Shown: positions 27,615-36,613 of the stretch, piece after piece
How the letters are laid out: the number at the start of each line of letters is the position of its first letter
How positions within the stretch are numbered: the first letter of the stretch is position 1
Assembly (NCBI RefSeq): GCF_006715395.1
Contig: NZ_VFNC01000001.1
Location: 3,658,001-3,722,000, forward strand
Source: Streptomyces sp. SLBN-31
GTDB taxonomy: Bacteria; Actinomycetota; Actinomycetes; Streptomycetales; Streptomycetaceae
Direction of reading: 5' to 3'
Length of the DNA: 64,000 bases
The notes under the pieces: model-generated
What the model saw: the letters and a program-made list of their open reading frames with translations, nothing else
Databases searched by the model: none
What the model was told of the DNA's origin: nothing
Made by a program: the position numbers and the translations under genes

Positions 27615-28784
27615 GTGAGCGCGGCGAGCCCCCCGGCCGGTGCACCCGGCATGGGCCGGCTGATCGGGCTGGACCTGGCCCGCGGCCTGGCCGTCTTCGG
27701 CATGTACGCGGTCCATGTCGGCCCCGCCCCCAGCCAGGGCGGTGTCATCGGCTTCCTGATGGAGCTGGCGCAAGGCCGCTCCTCCGCCCTGTTCGCCGTC
27801 CTGGCCGGCTTCGCGGTCGCCCTCATCACCGGGCGCCGCACGCCGAAGACCGGCCTGGCCGGCCGTCGGGCGGTCGCCAAGGTCGTCACACGAGCCGTGA
27901 GCCTGCTGGCCCTGGGCACCGCCCTGACCATGACCGGCACCCCGGTCGTGCCGATCCTCGCCTTCTACGGACTGTTCTTCCTGCTCGTGCTGCCGCTGCA
28001 CCGGCTGAGCGCCAAGCCGCTGGCGATGATCGCCGCGGGCTGGGCCCTGGTGGGCCCGCAACTGTTGTACCTGCTGAAACCGGTGGTCGGCGGCCGCGCC
28101 TTCCCCACCATCGGCCACGCCGATGGCATCGTCTCGCTGCTCTTCACCGGCGGCTACCCAGCCTTGACCTGGGTTCCCTCCTTCCGTTCGTTCGTCATCG
28201 CAGGTATGGCGATCGCCCGCCTCGACCTGGCCGCCACGGCTGTCCGGTCACGTCTCGCCCTCACCGGCGTCGCCCTCACCCTCACCGGCTACGGCGGCTC
28301 CTGGCTGGCGCTGCGTCTCGTGCCCGGTGCCGCCGAAGCCGTCCGGGAAGCTTCAGAGGGATCAGGCATGTCGCCCATGTCGTCCGCACCGCCCGGCAGT
28401 GATGGCGTCTTCGGCAACACCCCCGCCGGGCTGCTGGTCGCCTCCCCGCACAGCGAGGCGACCCTGTCCATCGTGGGCAACACCGGCGTGGCGATCCTGG
28501 TGATCACCGCGTGCCTGGCCGCCATGGACGCCTTCCCCCGGCTGCGCCGCCTGGTCGGGCCCATCATCGCGGTCGGCTCGATGTCACTGACGGCGTACGT
28601 CTACCACATCGTCGCCATCTGGGTCCTGGACACCGAGAAAGCGACCGTCCCGCCGCTCTCTGTCCTGCTCGGCTTCATCGCGTCCGTCACCGTCCTCGCC
28701 ACCCTCTGGTCCCGCTTCTTCCCCCGGGGGCCGCTGGAATGGCTGCTGGGCAAGGCGACGGGATTGGTGCGACACATGCGGTAG
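27615..28784 (+). CDS. DUF418 / heparan-acetyltransferase-like membrane protein
   Basis: A 389-residue polytopic protein, start GTG at 27615 giving MSAASPPAGAPGMGRLIGLD. The N-terminal motif GRLIGLDLARGLAVFGMYAVH is typical of the DUF418/YeiB and DUF1624 group. About ten hydrophobic segments follow, and the C-terminal FFPRGPLEWLLGK motif is the DUF418 signature. These proteins are thought to be membrane acyltransferase-like enzymes or transporters; the substrate is unknown. The gene is divergent from the two-component system, 243 bp apart, and is often regulated by such NarL systems. A stub of a paralogue sits at 23288. Confidence 0.88.
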   Translation: MSAASPPAGAPGMGRLIGLDLARGLAVFGMYAVHVGPAPSQGGVIGFLMELAQGRSSALFAVLAGFAVALITGRRTPKTGLAGRRAVAKVVTRAVSLLALGTALTMTGTPVVPILAFYGLFFLLVLPLHRLSAKPLAMIAAGWALVGPQLLYLLKPVVGGRAFPTIGHADGIVSLLFTGGYPALTWVPSFRSFVIAGMAIARLDLAATAVRSRLALTGVALTLTGYGGSWLALRLVPGAAEAVREASEGSGMSPMSSAPPGSDGVFGNTPAGLLVASPHSEATLSIVGNTGVAILVITACLAAMDAFPRLRRLVGPIIAVGSMSLTAYVYHIVAIWVLDTEKATVPPLSVLLGFIASVTVLATLWSRFFPRGPLEWLLGKATGLVRHMR

Positions 28785-29134
28785 GACGCTTGGCCGTCTC
28801 AGGACACCGGGCCCTGAGGCGCTGCTACGCCCACCGCGGCGCGACGGAAACTGGACTGACCGAACGTGACCTGCAGCAGTGGCTGACCACTCGGCGAGAC
28901 TAGCCGCAGCCGCACGCCTACTTGCGGGACAGCGGCGGTCGAATCCCAAGGTTGCCCCGCAAGGCCCGACGGCACGATCACAGCTTCCCGGTGCACTCGG
29001 ACCGATGAGTTTCTCGACGACCTCAGGTCATCACCATTGGCAGCACGTAAGACCTGTCCGAGGGCATGGCGGGCCGGCTGGAGGTGCTGGCTTACCGGTG
29101 CCCGTGGCTGCATATGCCTGATCGGGGACGCAAC

Positions 29135-29656
29135 ATGTTGGACGGCGAACCAAATGTCCTGCTGGGACCTTTCTCGGCCCCAGGCGCGCGGGCGACGCCA
29201 TGGGCGTCGGCGTTGGCGGTCCTGGCGGAAGCGGAGGTCTTCTGGCTGTCCACGGTCCGCCCTGACGGGCGACCGCACGTGACGCCGCTTTTGGCGGCTT
29301 GGAGTCTGGGCAGAATGTGCTTCACCACGGGGCACCAGGAGCGCAAGGCGCGTAATCTCGAGCGCAATCCCCGCTGTGTGCTGACGACCGGCACGAATGC
29401 CTTGACCGGTGTGGACGTCGTCATCGAGGGCTCGGCATACCCAGTGGAAGAGCGCTCCGAGCGCGAAGTGGCTGCAACGGACTTCGAGCGGAAGTACGGC
29501 CCACATCTGACCAGCCCCGAGGGGACCTGGTACGGGTTGGGCGAGGCCGTCATCGGCGGCGACGTCAGGCTGTATCGCATCGAGCCGGCTGTCGGATTCG
29601 CTTTTGGCAAGCTACCGACGTCCAGCGAGACCCGCTACACATGGCCGAGTCGTTAA
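29135..29656 (+). CDS. pyridoxamine 5'-phosphate oxidase-fold protein
   Basis: A 173-residue split-barrel flavin-binding-type protein. The ATG at 29135 (MLDGEPNVLLGPFSAPG) follows ATCGGGGACG; an ATG at 29114 is also in frame. The motif EAEVFWLSTVRPDGRPHVTPL is the PNPOx/F420-dependent reductase N-terminal strand pair, and GHQERKARNLERNPRCVLTTG completes the cofactor pocket. Such proteins in Streptomyces bind FMN, F420 or haem and reduce unsaturated or quinone substrates. It is followed within a few bases by the serine hydrolase gene, so they are probably one operon. Confidence 0.85.
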   Translation: MLDGEPNVLLGPFSAPGARATPWASALAVLAEAEVFWLSTVRPDGRPHVTPLLAAWSLGRMCFTTGHQERKARNLERNPRCVLTTGTNALTGVDVVIEGSAYPVEERSEREVAATDFERKYGPHLTSPEGTWYGLGEAVIGGDVRLYRIEPAVGFAFGKLPTSSETRYTWPSR

Positions 29657-29661
29657 CGATC

Positions 29662-30741
29662 ATGACCTCACTACAGCAAGAAGTCCAAGGCGTCCTGATC
29701 GAACTCGTCGAGAGCGGAGCCGAAACCGGCTTGCAGGTCGCCGTCTACCACGACGGCGCTCTTGTCGCCGATGCCGTCGCCGACGCTCGCAGCGGACGCA
29801 GAGTGACTTCGCAGATCCCGTTCTTCAGCTTCTCCGCGGGCAAGGCCGTGACGTCGCTGATCGCTCACCTGCTGGTCAGGACCGGAGCGGTCGGACACGA
29901 CACACCAGTGGTCGACCTGTGGCCGGAGTTCGGTGCCCACGGCAAGGAGACTGCGACTCTTCGCCACGTGCTGACCCACTCGGTCGGTGTGCCGGCCATG
30001 CCCCGATGCATCGGCCAGGGAGATCTCATCGACTGGCCGCGGGTCTGCCGCGCGATCGCCGACGCCGAGCCGCAGTGGCGCCCCGGCACCAAAACCGGAT
30101 ACCACTCATTCACCTACGGCTTCCTGGTCGGCGAAATCGCACGCCGAGCCACCGGCAAACCGATGCGGCAGCTCCTCCGCGAGTGGCTCACCGTGCCGCT
30201 GGGCATCGACGGCGACCTGTATTTCGCTGTACCCAGCACCGACCTGCCCCGTTTGGCACGACTCGAGGACGCCGCACCCCAACCGGCCGCCCTACCCAAC
30301 GACGACGCCATCCTTGCGCACTGGGAATTGCGACCGAGCGCGGCTCTGGGGAACAACCAACAGATCCTGCAGGCAGACATCCCGTCGGTCGGCACCTTCA
30401 CCGCCCGTGGAATCGCCGCCATGAATGCGGCGGCACTCGACGGTCGGCTCATTGACTCAGATCAGCTCGCGGAGCTGACGGCGGTGGCCTTCGAGGGAAT
30501 CGACCAGGTCTTCGGCAACCACACGCGACTGGCTCTGGGCTATCCCCTCGGACGCATCGGCGCTCAGCAAAACGAAGTATCTACCACGGTCGGCTGGGTC
30601 GGGGGAGGCGGCAGTTACGTCTATGCCGACACGGCCACACATACCTCCTTCGCGATGACCAAAACCCGACTCACCCCTCACTTCGATGCCGCACAACGAC
30701 TCGCAGAGATCACCGCGGCGCACAGCAAACGGCACGCTTGA
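29662..30741 (+). CDS. serine hydrolase, beta-lactamase/EstB family
   Basis: A 359-residue penicillin-binding-protein-fold esterase. The nucleophile motif is SAGK in FFSFSAGKAVTSLIAHLLV (SxxK) and the second catalytic element is in TGYHSFTYGFLVGEIARRATG (Tyr of the YxS/N position); the third motif is near GWVGGGGSYVYAD. There is no signal peptide, so it acts inside the cell like EstB-type esterases rather than as a secreted beta-lactamase. The start at 29662 (MTSLQQEVQGVL) fits the family; an ATG at 29641 would overlap the preceding gene. Confidence 0.9.
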   Translation: MTSLQQEVQGVLIELVESGAETGLQVAVYHDGALVADAVADARSGRRVTSQIPFFSFSAGKAVTSLIAHLLVRTGAVGHDTPVVDLWPEFGAHGKETATLRHVLTHSVGVPAMPRCIGQGDLIDWPRVCRAIADAEPQWRPGTKTGYHSFTYGFLVGEIARRATGKPMRQLLREWLTVPLGIDGDLYFAVPSTDLPRLARLEDAAPQPAALPNDDAILAHWELRPSAALGNNQQILQADIPSVGTFTARGIAAMNAAALDGRLIDSDQLAELTAVAFEGIDQVFGNHTRLALGYPLGRIGAQQNEVSTTVGWVGGGGSYVYADTATHTSFAMTKTRLTPHFDAAQRLAEITAAHSKRHA

Positions 30742-31196
30742 ACGTCGACACGATGGTCTCTCGCAAGGCAGACGATCCGGAAATTGAGCGAGGGACTTTT
30801 GTCGTCTCCGTGGCTGTTTCCGGGCGGCGCCGGGCGATAAGACGATGACTCTCCAGCAAGGACACGCCAAGCACCAGCACACCGCGCCCAAAGCCATCTC
30901 AGCCCGTACGGCCGGATATCAGCAATCGATGATGCGACCCGTGGCCGCCCAACGGCGCCGCCGCCCCGCGTCTCGGCGGTCTGGTGGGCGTTGGTGCCGC
31001 GGGCCAACAACTCGGTGCTGTTTCGAGGCCCGTGAGGCGGATCGGCGCTGGTGGGGCGCCAGTTCTCCGCGCTTCTCCTCTCTGAGGGCGCCGGCATGGT
31101 GCGAAGAAACAGGAAGCCACGGAATCTCGGGCCGCTTTGATGGCGCAGTAACGATCGGGAAGGCCGGGATCCCAGGGCGTCAGTCCCAGGTCCTGG
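30742..31196. other. intergenic region, no gene seen
   Basis: The 455 bases between the serine hydrolase and the CBS gene have open frames in several phases, but none has consistent GC3 or family resemblance. The two flanking genes converge; I see no strong terminator stem. Confidence 0.4.
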
Positions 31197-31673
31197 TCAG
31201 TTGATGTTCAACGACCCTGATGCATCGAGGAGTTGGTGCAGGAGATGCGAGGCGGTGATCACCCCGATCAGGTGCGTCCCATCCTTGGCGTGCTCCGCCA
31301 CAGCCACCAGCGGGCTGCGCACCTGCGCCATCAGCGCGGCTACTTCCAGCGCTGTGTCGTCCGGGTTGGCGATCGGGGGCGGAGCCGCCTTGCTGGACAG
31401 GCACTCACCGACCTTGCGGCCCGCCAGCGCCTGACAGAGCCGATCGGCGTGCTTCTCGTCGACGACGGCGGCAAGCGTCGGATCCTCAATGACGTAAGCC
31501 GGCACCAGCGCCTTGATCATCTGGGAGGCCGGCAGGATCGCCTTCGGCTCGCCTCGCCCGTCCAGGACCAGCAGACCCGGCAGTTTGTGCTCGGCCATCA
31601 GCCGTGCAGCGTCCAGGGCATCGCTGTCGACACTCACCGTCGGGTATTCGACCGCCAGGTCACGAGCGCGCAC
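31197..31673 (-). CDS. two-CBS-domain protein
   Basis: The GTG at 31673 is chosen because GATGAGGAGCC lies at ideal spacing, giving 158 residues (VRARDLAVEYPTVSVDSDAL). Two CBS motifs are seen: residues about 5-60 (ALDAARLMAEHKLPGLLVLD) and about 95-155 (DDTALEVAALMAQVRSPLVAV, LIGVITASHLLHQL). CBS pairs bind adenosine nucleotides such as AMP, ATP or c-di-AMP and regulate transporters. It lies directly downstream of a small membrane protein gene and the SPFH/NfeD pair and may be an energy or c-di-AMP sensor for this transport region; that link is inference. Confidence 0.85.
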   Translation of the reverse strand: MRARDLAVEYPTVSVDSDALDAARLMAEHKLPGLLVLDGRGEPKAILPASQMIKALVPAYVIEDPTLAAVVDEKHADRLCQALAGRKVGECLSSKAAPPPIANPDDTALEVAALMAQVRSPLVAVAEHAKDGTHLIGVITASHLLHQLLDASGSLNIN

Positions 31674-31779
31674 GGCAGGCTCCTCATCCGCAGGAAACGT
31701 TCCTGTACCCAGCGTCGTACGCGTCCGCGGCACAAGCCAGGTCATCGACGCGAACATACGCGACTGCGCCCGACCGGCG

Positions 31780-32142
31780 TCACCGGGACGGTCGACCGCC
31801 GCCGGGCCCCTGATCCGCCCGGAGCGAGCGCACGGCGCGCCGTCGGAAGAGCTCACTCAGCTGTGAGCCGCTGATGAGCCCGGCCGCCAGCATCAACAAG
31901 CCCGCCTGTACGACGGTGAGGAGAAGCGACGTTTCCTGGCCGAGCAAGCCGCTCCACCTCAGCAGTGGAACGAGACCGCCGACCCACATGACGAGCATCG
32001 CGACACCCCTGACACGGATTCCCCACGGGCTCGTGCGGCTGCGGACGCGCCTGGGTGCCCAGCCCCGCAACGAGGCGATCGCCAGGGGCAGTACGAAGGC
32101 GGACCAGGTGATCAGCCAGATCCACGGGAACACGTCCCACAC
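31780..32142 (-). CDS. small membrane protein, three helices
   Basis: GTG at 32142 with CAGGAAATGGA just upstream gives about 120 residues (VWDVFPWIWLITWSAFVLPL). Hydrophobic segments are at about 5-25, 48-68 and 76-98, and the C-terminal tail is basic (RRRAVRSLRADQ). No family is recognised. It lies between the CBS gene and the flotillin gene on the same strand, so it is probably part of the same transcription unit. Confidence 0.6.
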   Translation of the reverse strand: MWDVFPWIWLITWSAFVLPLAIASLRGWAPRRVRSRTSPWGIRVRGVAMLVMWVGGLVPLLRWSGLLGQETSLLLTVVQAGLLMLAAGLISGSQLSELFRRRAVRSLRADQGPGGGRPSR

Positions 32143-32280
32143 TCCATTTCCTGAAAGGCCGCTCGCTGAGCGGAAAGGTTCCCCTGGCCATCGGCCCGGA
32201 GAGACGAGAACACAGCCGACCCGGCCGGTGGGCTCGGGAGGTCGGAAGACTACCCGGGCCCACTTCGCCACCACGGCTGG

Positions 32281-33714
32281 TCAGCCGGTGATTTCGACCT
32301 TCCCGTTGGCCTCGGCGGGTGCGCCGGCCGTGGACGGCGAGGCGCCGAACCGGGCGGTGATGCCCTTGAGCAGTTCGGCGAGGTCGACTCCCGTGGTGGA
32401 GGTCAGCAACTCGACACCTTGGGCGACGTTGTCGGCCACCGTTCGGGAGAGCTGTGAGGCGCCGTCGGTGGAGATGACGGTCATCTTGTCCACCGCGCTG
32501 AGCGGTTCGGAGGCCTTCGCGACGACCTGCGGCAGCACCTCGACGAGCATCTGCACCACGGCCGCGTCGCCGTACTGGGCAAAGGCGTCTGCCTTCTTGC
32601 GCATCGCCTCGGCCTCGGCGGCGCCCCTGGCCCCTATCGCAGCGGCCTCCGCCTCGCCCTCAACGCGTACGGCCGCCGCGAGCGCGGCACGCTGCGCCTT
32701 CTCGCCCTCGCCGGTGAGGCGGGCACGCTGTGCGTCCGCCTCGGCCTGCTTGACCAGGGCGATCCTGCGGGCCTCCGCTTCCTGCTCGGCCTGGTAGCGG
32801 GCGGCGTCGGCGGGCTTGCGGACCTGGGTGTCGAGCTGGCGGTCGGTGAGCGCGGCCTGCCGTTCGGCGACCTTCTCCTGCTCGGTGAGCACTTCCTGCT
32901 TCCGGGCAGCCTCGGCGAGCGGACCTGCTGCCGCCGCACGGGCCGCTGCCTCGTCGGTCTCGGCCTTGATCTCTGCCTGCTTCAGTGCGAACGTCCGCTG
33001 GGCGATGGCGATCTCCTCCTCGGCCTTGAGGCGGGCCTGCTCGGCGGCGCGCCGGGCGACGGCCTCGGCGATATCGGCCTCCTGCTTGGCGCGGGCCGCC
33101 TCGGGGCGGCCGAGGTCTTCGAGGTAGGAGCCCTCGGTGGTGATGTCCTGGATCTGAAAGGCGTCCAGGACCAGGCCCTGCCCGGACAGACTGGCCTCGG
33201 CCTCCTCGGCGACCTGCCCGGCGAAGGCCGCTCGGTCGCGGATGATGTCCTCCACCGACATCCGGCCCACGATCGCGCGCAGCGCCCCGGAGAGCACCTC
33301 TTGGGTGAAACCGACGATGCCGTCCTGCTGCATGAGGAACCGCTGGGCGGCTGCGCGGATGGAGTCCTCCGTGCCGCCGACCTTGACGATGGCGACGCCT
33401 TCGAGGTGGGCCTTGACTCCGCGCAGGGTGACCGCGCCACGCACGGCGACCGGGATGTGCCGGGAGGACAGGTCGAGGGTGAACTTCTGCTGTACGAAGG
33501 GCACGACGAACACACCGCCGCCGACCACGACCTTCTGCCCGCTGTTGTCGGTGAAGATCCGGCCGGTCTCCGGGTCGGTGGCCTTCTTGCCCCGTCGTCC
33601 GGTGACGATGAACGCCTCGCTCGGACCGGCGACCTTGTACCGGGTGACGACGACGAGCGCCAGCAACACGAGGAGCACGACGACTCCGACCACGGCGATG
33701 ACGACTGAACTCAT
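32281..33714 (-). CDS. flotillin-like SPFH protein
   Basis: A 477-residue membrane scaffold protein. The N-terminal helix SSVVIAVVGVVVLLVLLALV anchors it, the SPFH/Band 7 domain follows (about 30-220; FVVPFVQQKFTLDLSSRHIP, GMSVEDIIRD-like region), and a long Ala/Glu-rich coiled coil with EA repeats (about 225-390) precedes a conserved C-terminal part (VVQMLVEVLPQVVAKASEPL). GAGGGGAAAGCCC precedes the ATG. FloT/FloA proteins organise membrane microdomains and usually pair with an NfeD protein, which is encoded 101 bp upstream here. Confidence 0.92.
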   Translation of the reverse strand: MSSVVIAVVGVVVLLVLLALVVVTRYKVAGPSEAFIVTGRRGKKATDPETGRIFTDNSGQKVVVGGGVFVVPFVQQKFTLDLSSRHIPVAVRGAVTLRGVKAHLEGVAIVKVGGTEDSIRAAAQRFLMQQDGIVGFTQEVLSGALRAIVGRMSVEDIIRDRAAFAGQVAEEAEASLSGQGLVLDAFQIQDITTEGSYLEDLGRPEAARAKQEADIAEAVARRAAEQARLKAEEEIAIAQRTFALKQAEIKAETDEAAARAAAAGPLAEAARKQEVLTEQEKVAERQAALTDRQLDTQVRKPADAARYQAEQEAEARRIALVKQAEADAQRARLTGEGEKAQRAALAAAVRVEGEAEAAAIGARGAAEAEAMRKKADAFAQYGDAAVVQMLVEVLPQVVAKASEPLSAVDKMTVISTDGASQLSRTVADNVAQGVELLTSTTGVDLAELLKGITARFGASPSTAGAPAEANGKVEITG

Positions 33715-33815
33715 GGGCTTTCCCCTCAGCCCTCCCTGGGGACGGCGGATCGACAAAGGTCATGCGGATAGGAGGGGTAGGGACGAAGGGGCCGGTTGGA
33801 GAACGACGCGGCCGG

Positions 33816-34331
33816 TCAGCGTTCGACCAGGCGTACGGACACTGCGCTGTGCGACAGGGCCTGTTCCACCCAGACCTCGGCGCCCCTGGCCAACGGAACC
33901 TGACTCCTGGCTGCGAGCTTCACGGGCTGCCCGGCCAGGCGGATCAATACTTCTCCGTAGCCGTCGGTCGGGATGGCGGTGACGACGGATCCTGACGCGC
34001 CGATCAGATCGTCGTTGCGCGGGGCGGCACCGGATCGGTCACTCATCAGTACCCGGCTGAATCGGTAGGTCAGCCATCCTGTGGCGACCCCGGCAGGCAC
34101 ACCGATCGCGGTGGCACCCACCACCCCAACTCCCGCGGTGCCCATGGCGATGGCGCCGGTGAAACCGAGCATGGATATGAAACCGGCGATCACGGGAAGG
34201 GACAGCAGTCCGTCGAACAACCCCTCCAGCACCCCGACGCCTTCGAAGAGACCCTCGAGCACGCCGTCGAGAACGAGCGACAGCACGAGCAGTACGACCC
34301 CTGCGATGCCGATACCGAGCAACCAGGCCAT
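33816..34331 (-). CDS. NfeD-like membrane protein
   Basis: 171 residues with a hydrophobic N-terminal helix (WLLGIGIAGVVLLVLSLVL), a second Gly/Ala-rich hydrophobic region (about 45-90), and a C-terminal OB-fold (about 105-171; GASGSVVTAIPTDGYGEVLI, ARSQVPLARGAEVWVEQAL). This two-part layout is the flotillin-partner NfeD type (YuaF-like). It is the first gene of the SPFH operon and likely works with the flotillin downstream in membrane microdomains. Confidence 0.85.
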   Translation of the reverse strand: MAWLLGIGIAGVVLLVLSLVLDGVLEGLFEGVGVLEGLFDGLLSLPVIAGFISMLGFTGAIAMGTAGVGVVGATAIGVPAGVATGWLTYRFSRVLMSDRSGAAPRNDDLIGASGSVVTAIPTDGYGEVLIRLAGQPVKLAARSQVPLARGAEVWVEQALSHSAVSVRLVER

Positions 34332-34507
34332 GTGCGCTCACCGCCTCCCTCGACGTCCTCCGTTGGTCACCGCATGCTCACATATGCGCTTCGCCGATGA
34401 CATTGCCTGGTTCCGGCAGTCTTTACGCTTTCTTGATGCCGTGTTCCGGACAGGCGGACGGGTCACCCGACGGGAATTGAGGACGGGCGATCCGTCGCCG
34501 TTGTCGG

Positions 34508-35906
34508 TCAGCCCGCTTCTGCCTGGGCCTCGATGTCCTCGATTCCCGTGGGGCGGCCCGCACGGTTCCAGCGGAAGTACAGGCCGGCCGCGATCAGCAG
34601 GGTGGCCACCATGGACAGCACCGGCCAACCGCGCAGCAGGTTCACCGCGAGGGTGAAGGCCACGGCCGCCGCGGCGACGCCGTTCACCCAGGCCAGCGCG
34701 GGCTTGCCCTCGCGCAGGGCGAAGCGGGTCATGGCGAGCAGGCCGACGAGAAAGCTGACGAAGACCGCGACTGCGTAGAACAGGACGAGCTCCTGTTCCT
34801 GGGCGGCTGCCGCCACGATGATGAGCGCGGCGGCGGCGAGGTAGACGAGGACGGACCAGTAAGGAGTGTGGTGGCGGTTGGTCCGGCCGAGGACCGGCGG
34901 CAGTACGCCGGGCTTCTCGGGTGTGCCGGACAAGGCCTTGAGCAGGCCGGGTCCGGCTTGGAAGGAGGAGCTCGCTGCGGCGAGCAGCAGCAGCGAGCTG
35001 GTCAGCTGGAAGGCGCCGTACAGCCAGCCGGGGCCGGCGGCGGCGTGTGCGATGTCGGCGATTTGCGTGGAGTCGGCGCCGGGAATGCCGATGCGCAGTT
35101 GTACGGCCAGCGTGGTGAGGCACAGGGTGAGGCCGCCGACGATGACCACCAGCAGGGCGAGGGTGCCGCGGCCGAAGCGGCGGCGGTGGGTGTCGTCGAG
35201 TTGGCCGAGCTGGGCGATCGCGGTGGAAGGGGCTTCGACACCGGTGGCCAGGGCCATGGCGACCGGGAAGGCCAGCACGACCGCCAGGACGGCGGAGTGG
35301 CCCGGAGCGCTGGACGCGGCCGCGTGGCCGGTGGCGTGCGGTGAGGTGAAACCGAGGATCAGCACCCGCGGCGGAGATGACGACGAAGGCGACGGTCATG
35401 ACGGCGAAGAGCAGCCGTCCGCCGTGCCCGAACCACGTGAGCCCGGCCACGACGACCAGCAGCGCCAGGGCCAGCGGGATGCGCCACGCGGCCAGGCCGG
35501 GGAAGAGGGCAATGACCGCGCTGGCGGCGGCCGCGATGGAGATGCCGATGGTCAGCACGAAGTCGACCACCAGAGCGCCGATGGGCGGGAACGTCCAGCG
35601 TGCCCCGAACGCCTTCGCCGCCGCGGCCGCGGCGCCGCCGCCCTTGGGAAAGCGGCGCACGAGCTGCCAGTAGTTGGCGGTGACGACGACGACCAGTCCG
35701 ATCACCAGGCTCATGGTGGGCAGCAGCAGGGCCAGGTCGCCGTGCAGGGCGCGCAGGGCCGCCTCGATCGCGTACGCGACGGAGGACACTGGATCGGCGA
35801 TCACCGCGAAGGCGAACGCGAAGAAGAGGACGGAACGGCGCGGTGTGCGGCCGTGGGTCACGGCAACCGGAGTGGCCGCGGCGGCAGCCGACTTCGAGAG
35901 GGTCAC
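34508..35906 (-). pseudogene. APC-superfamily permease, single-base frameshift
   Basis: The 5' frame encodes the first helices (TPRRSVLFFAFAFAVIADPV, ANYWQLVRRFPKGGG, IGALVVDFVLTIGISIAAAA) up to AFVVISAA. The remainder (LILGFTSPHATG, LATGVEAPSTAIAQLGQLDD, then six more helices and an acidic tail) is in another frame from about 35365. One missing G before GTGCTGATCCTCGG restores a roughly 465-residue amino-acid or K+/amino-acid type permease. The start is GTG at 35906 behind CAGGAAGG, although the frame is open to 35981, inside the conserved leader element. Good conservation on both sides makes an assembly error plausible. Confidence 0.8.
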
Positions 35907-36613
35907 GCGAAGACCTTCCTGACGTCCTTTAGGACGGACTTGTTGGGGACAGGACACTTCGCCGACCAGACTTCCCGGCACTCCGGCATCGACGCTACGT
36001 CAAGACGGCGGCGGCACGGGGTTAAGGATCCGTCAGGGTTGGCCGCGAGGATGTCGGTGAGGGCGTAGCAAGACAGAGTCGACGTTGTGTCCATCCGGGC
36101 GGAATGATCACGAATGAAACCGTGGTAGCTGCAGGAGCGACGTACCTACGCCTCGTCGCCCCGGGACATGCCACGCTGGTCCCGCGTGTGTTAGGAACAC
36201 GTCGGCATGGCGTGCGATTGTCGTCACGAGCGCTCCTGCTCCTACAGTCGAGACGTCGGCATTGGAGCGACGGTGTCGCCAGACGACCTTCCCGCCGTGT
36301 CAGTCGGCGAGATTGCGTCACGTTCCGCCTCATTGAGCCACGTCTGTCCGCGGCAGCGGCATGCCGGGGATCGGCACGGTCGCGCCCGGTCTGTCTGTCG
36401 GAGCTCGGCAATCGCGTCGTGCAGTCATCGGTACAGGTCCGCGCATTGCTTGATCATTCGCCGCCATGCCCGCGTGAACCGTCCTGCTAAACCGTCCATC
36501 GGCCCAGCTGGAGGGAGCGAGGCCGAGCGGCGGCGGTAACAGTGAGGGCGGAGCGCCCATCGGGCACTGCGCTACCTGGTGCTGATCGGGGGGCGGGACC
36601 GCCGTCAACGGTG
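35907..36613. other. 707-bp region without a gene; permease leader at left end
   Basis: Apart from the permease leader and its conserved 22-nt element, no frame here has convincing codon bias or family resemblance. The stretch 36100-36350 has noticeably lower GC and random third positions, like decayed DNA. Confidence 0.4.
35960..35981 (-). promoter_or_regulatory. conserved leader element, copy 1 (APC permease)
   Basis: Read on the minus strand the element contains GCCGGGAAGTCTGGTCGGC, 54 bases before the permease start. It differs at one base from the copy in the leader of the antiporter gene (39371-39392). It can fold with CC-GGG pairing to CCT/TCTGG around a small purine loop. It may be a cis-regulatory RNA element or an operator; the family is not identified. 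Confidence 0.55.

Noticed and set aside
30845..31204. 119-codon ORF in the gap after the serine hydrolase
   Set aside because: Low-complexity Arg/Ser-rich product, no ribosome site, GC3 not elevated.
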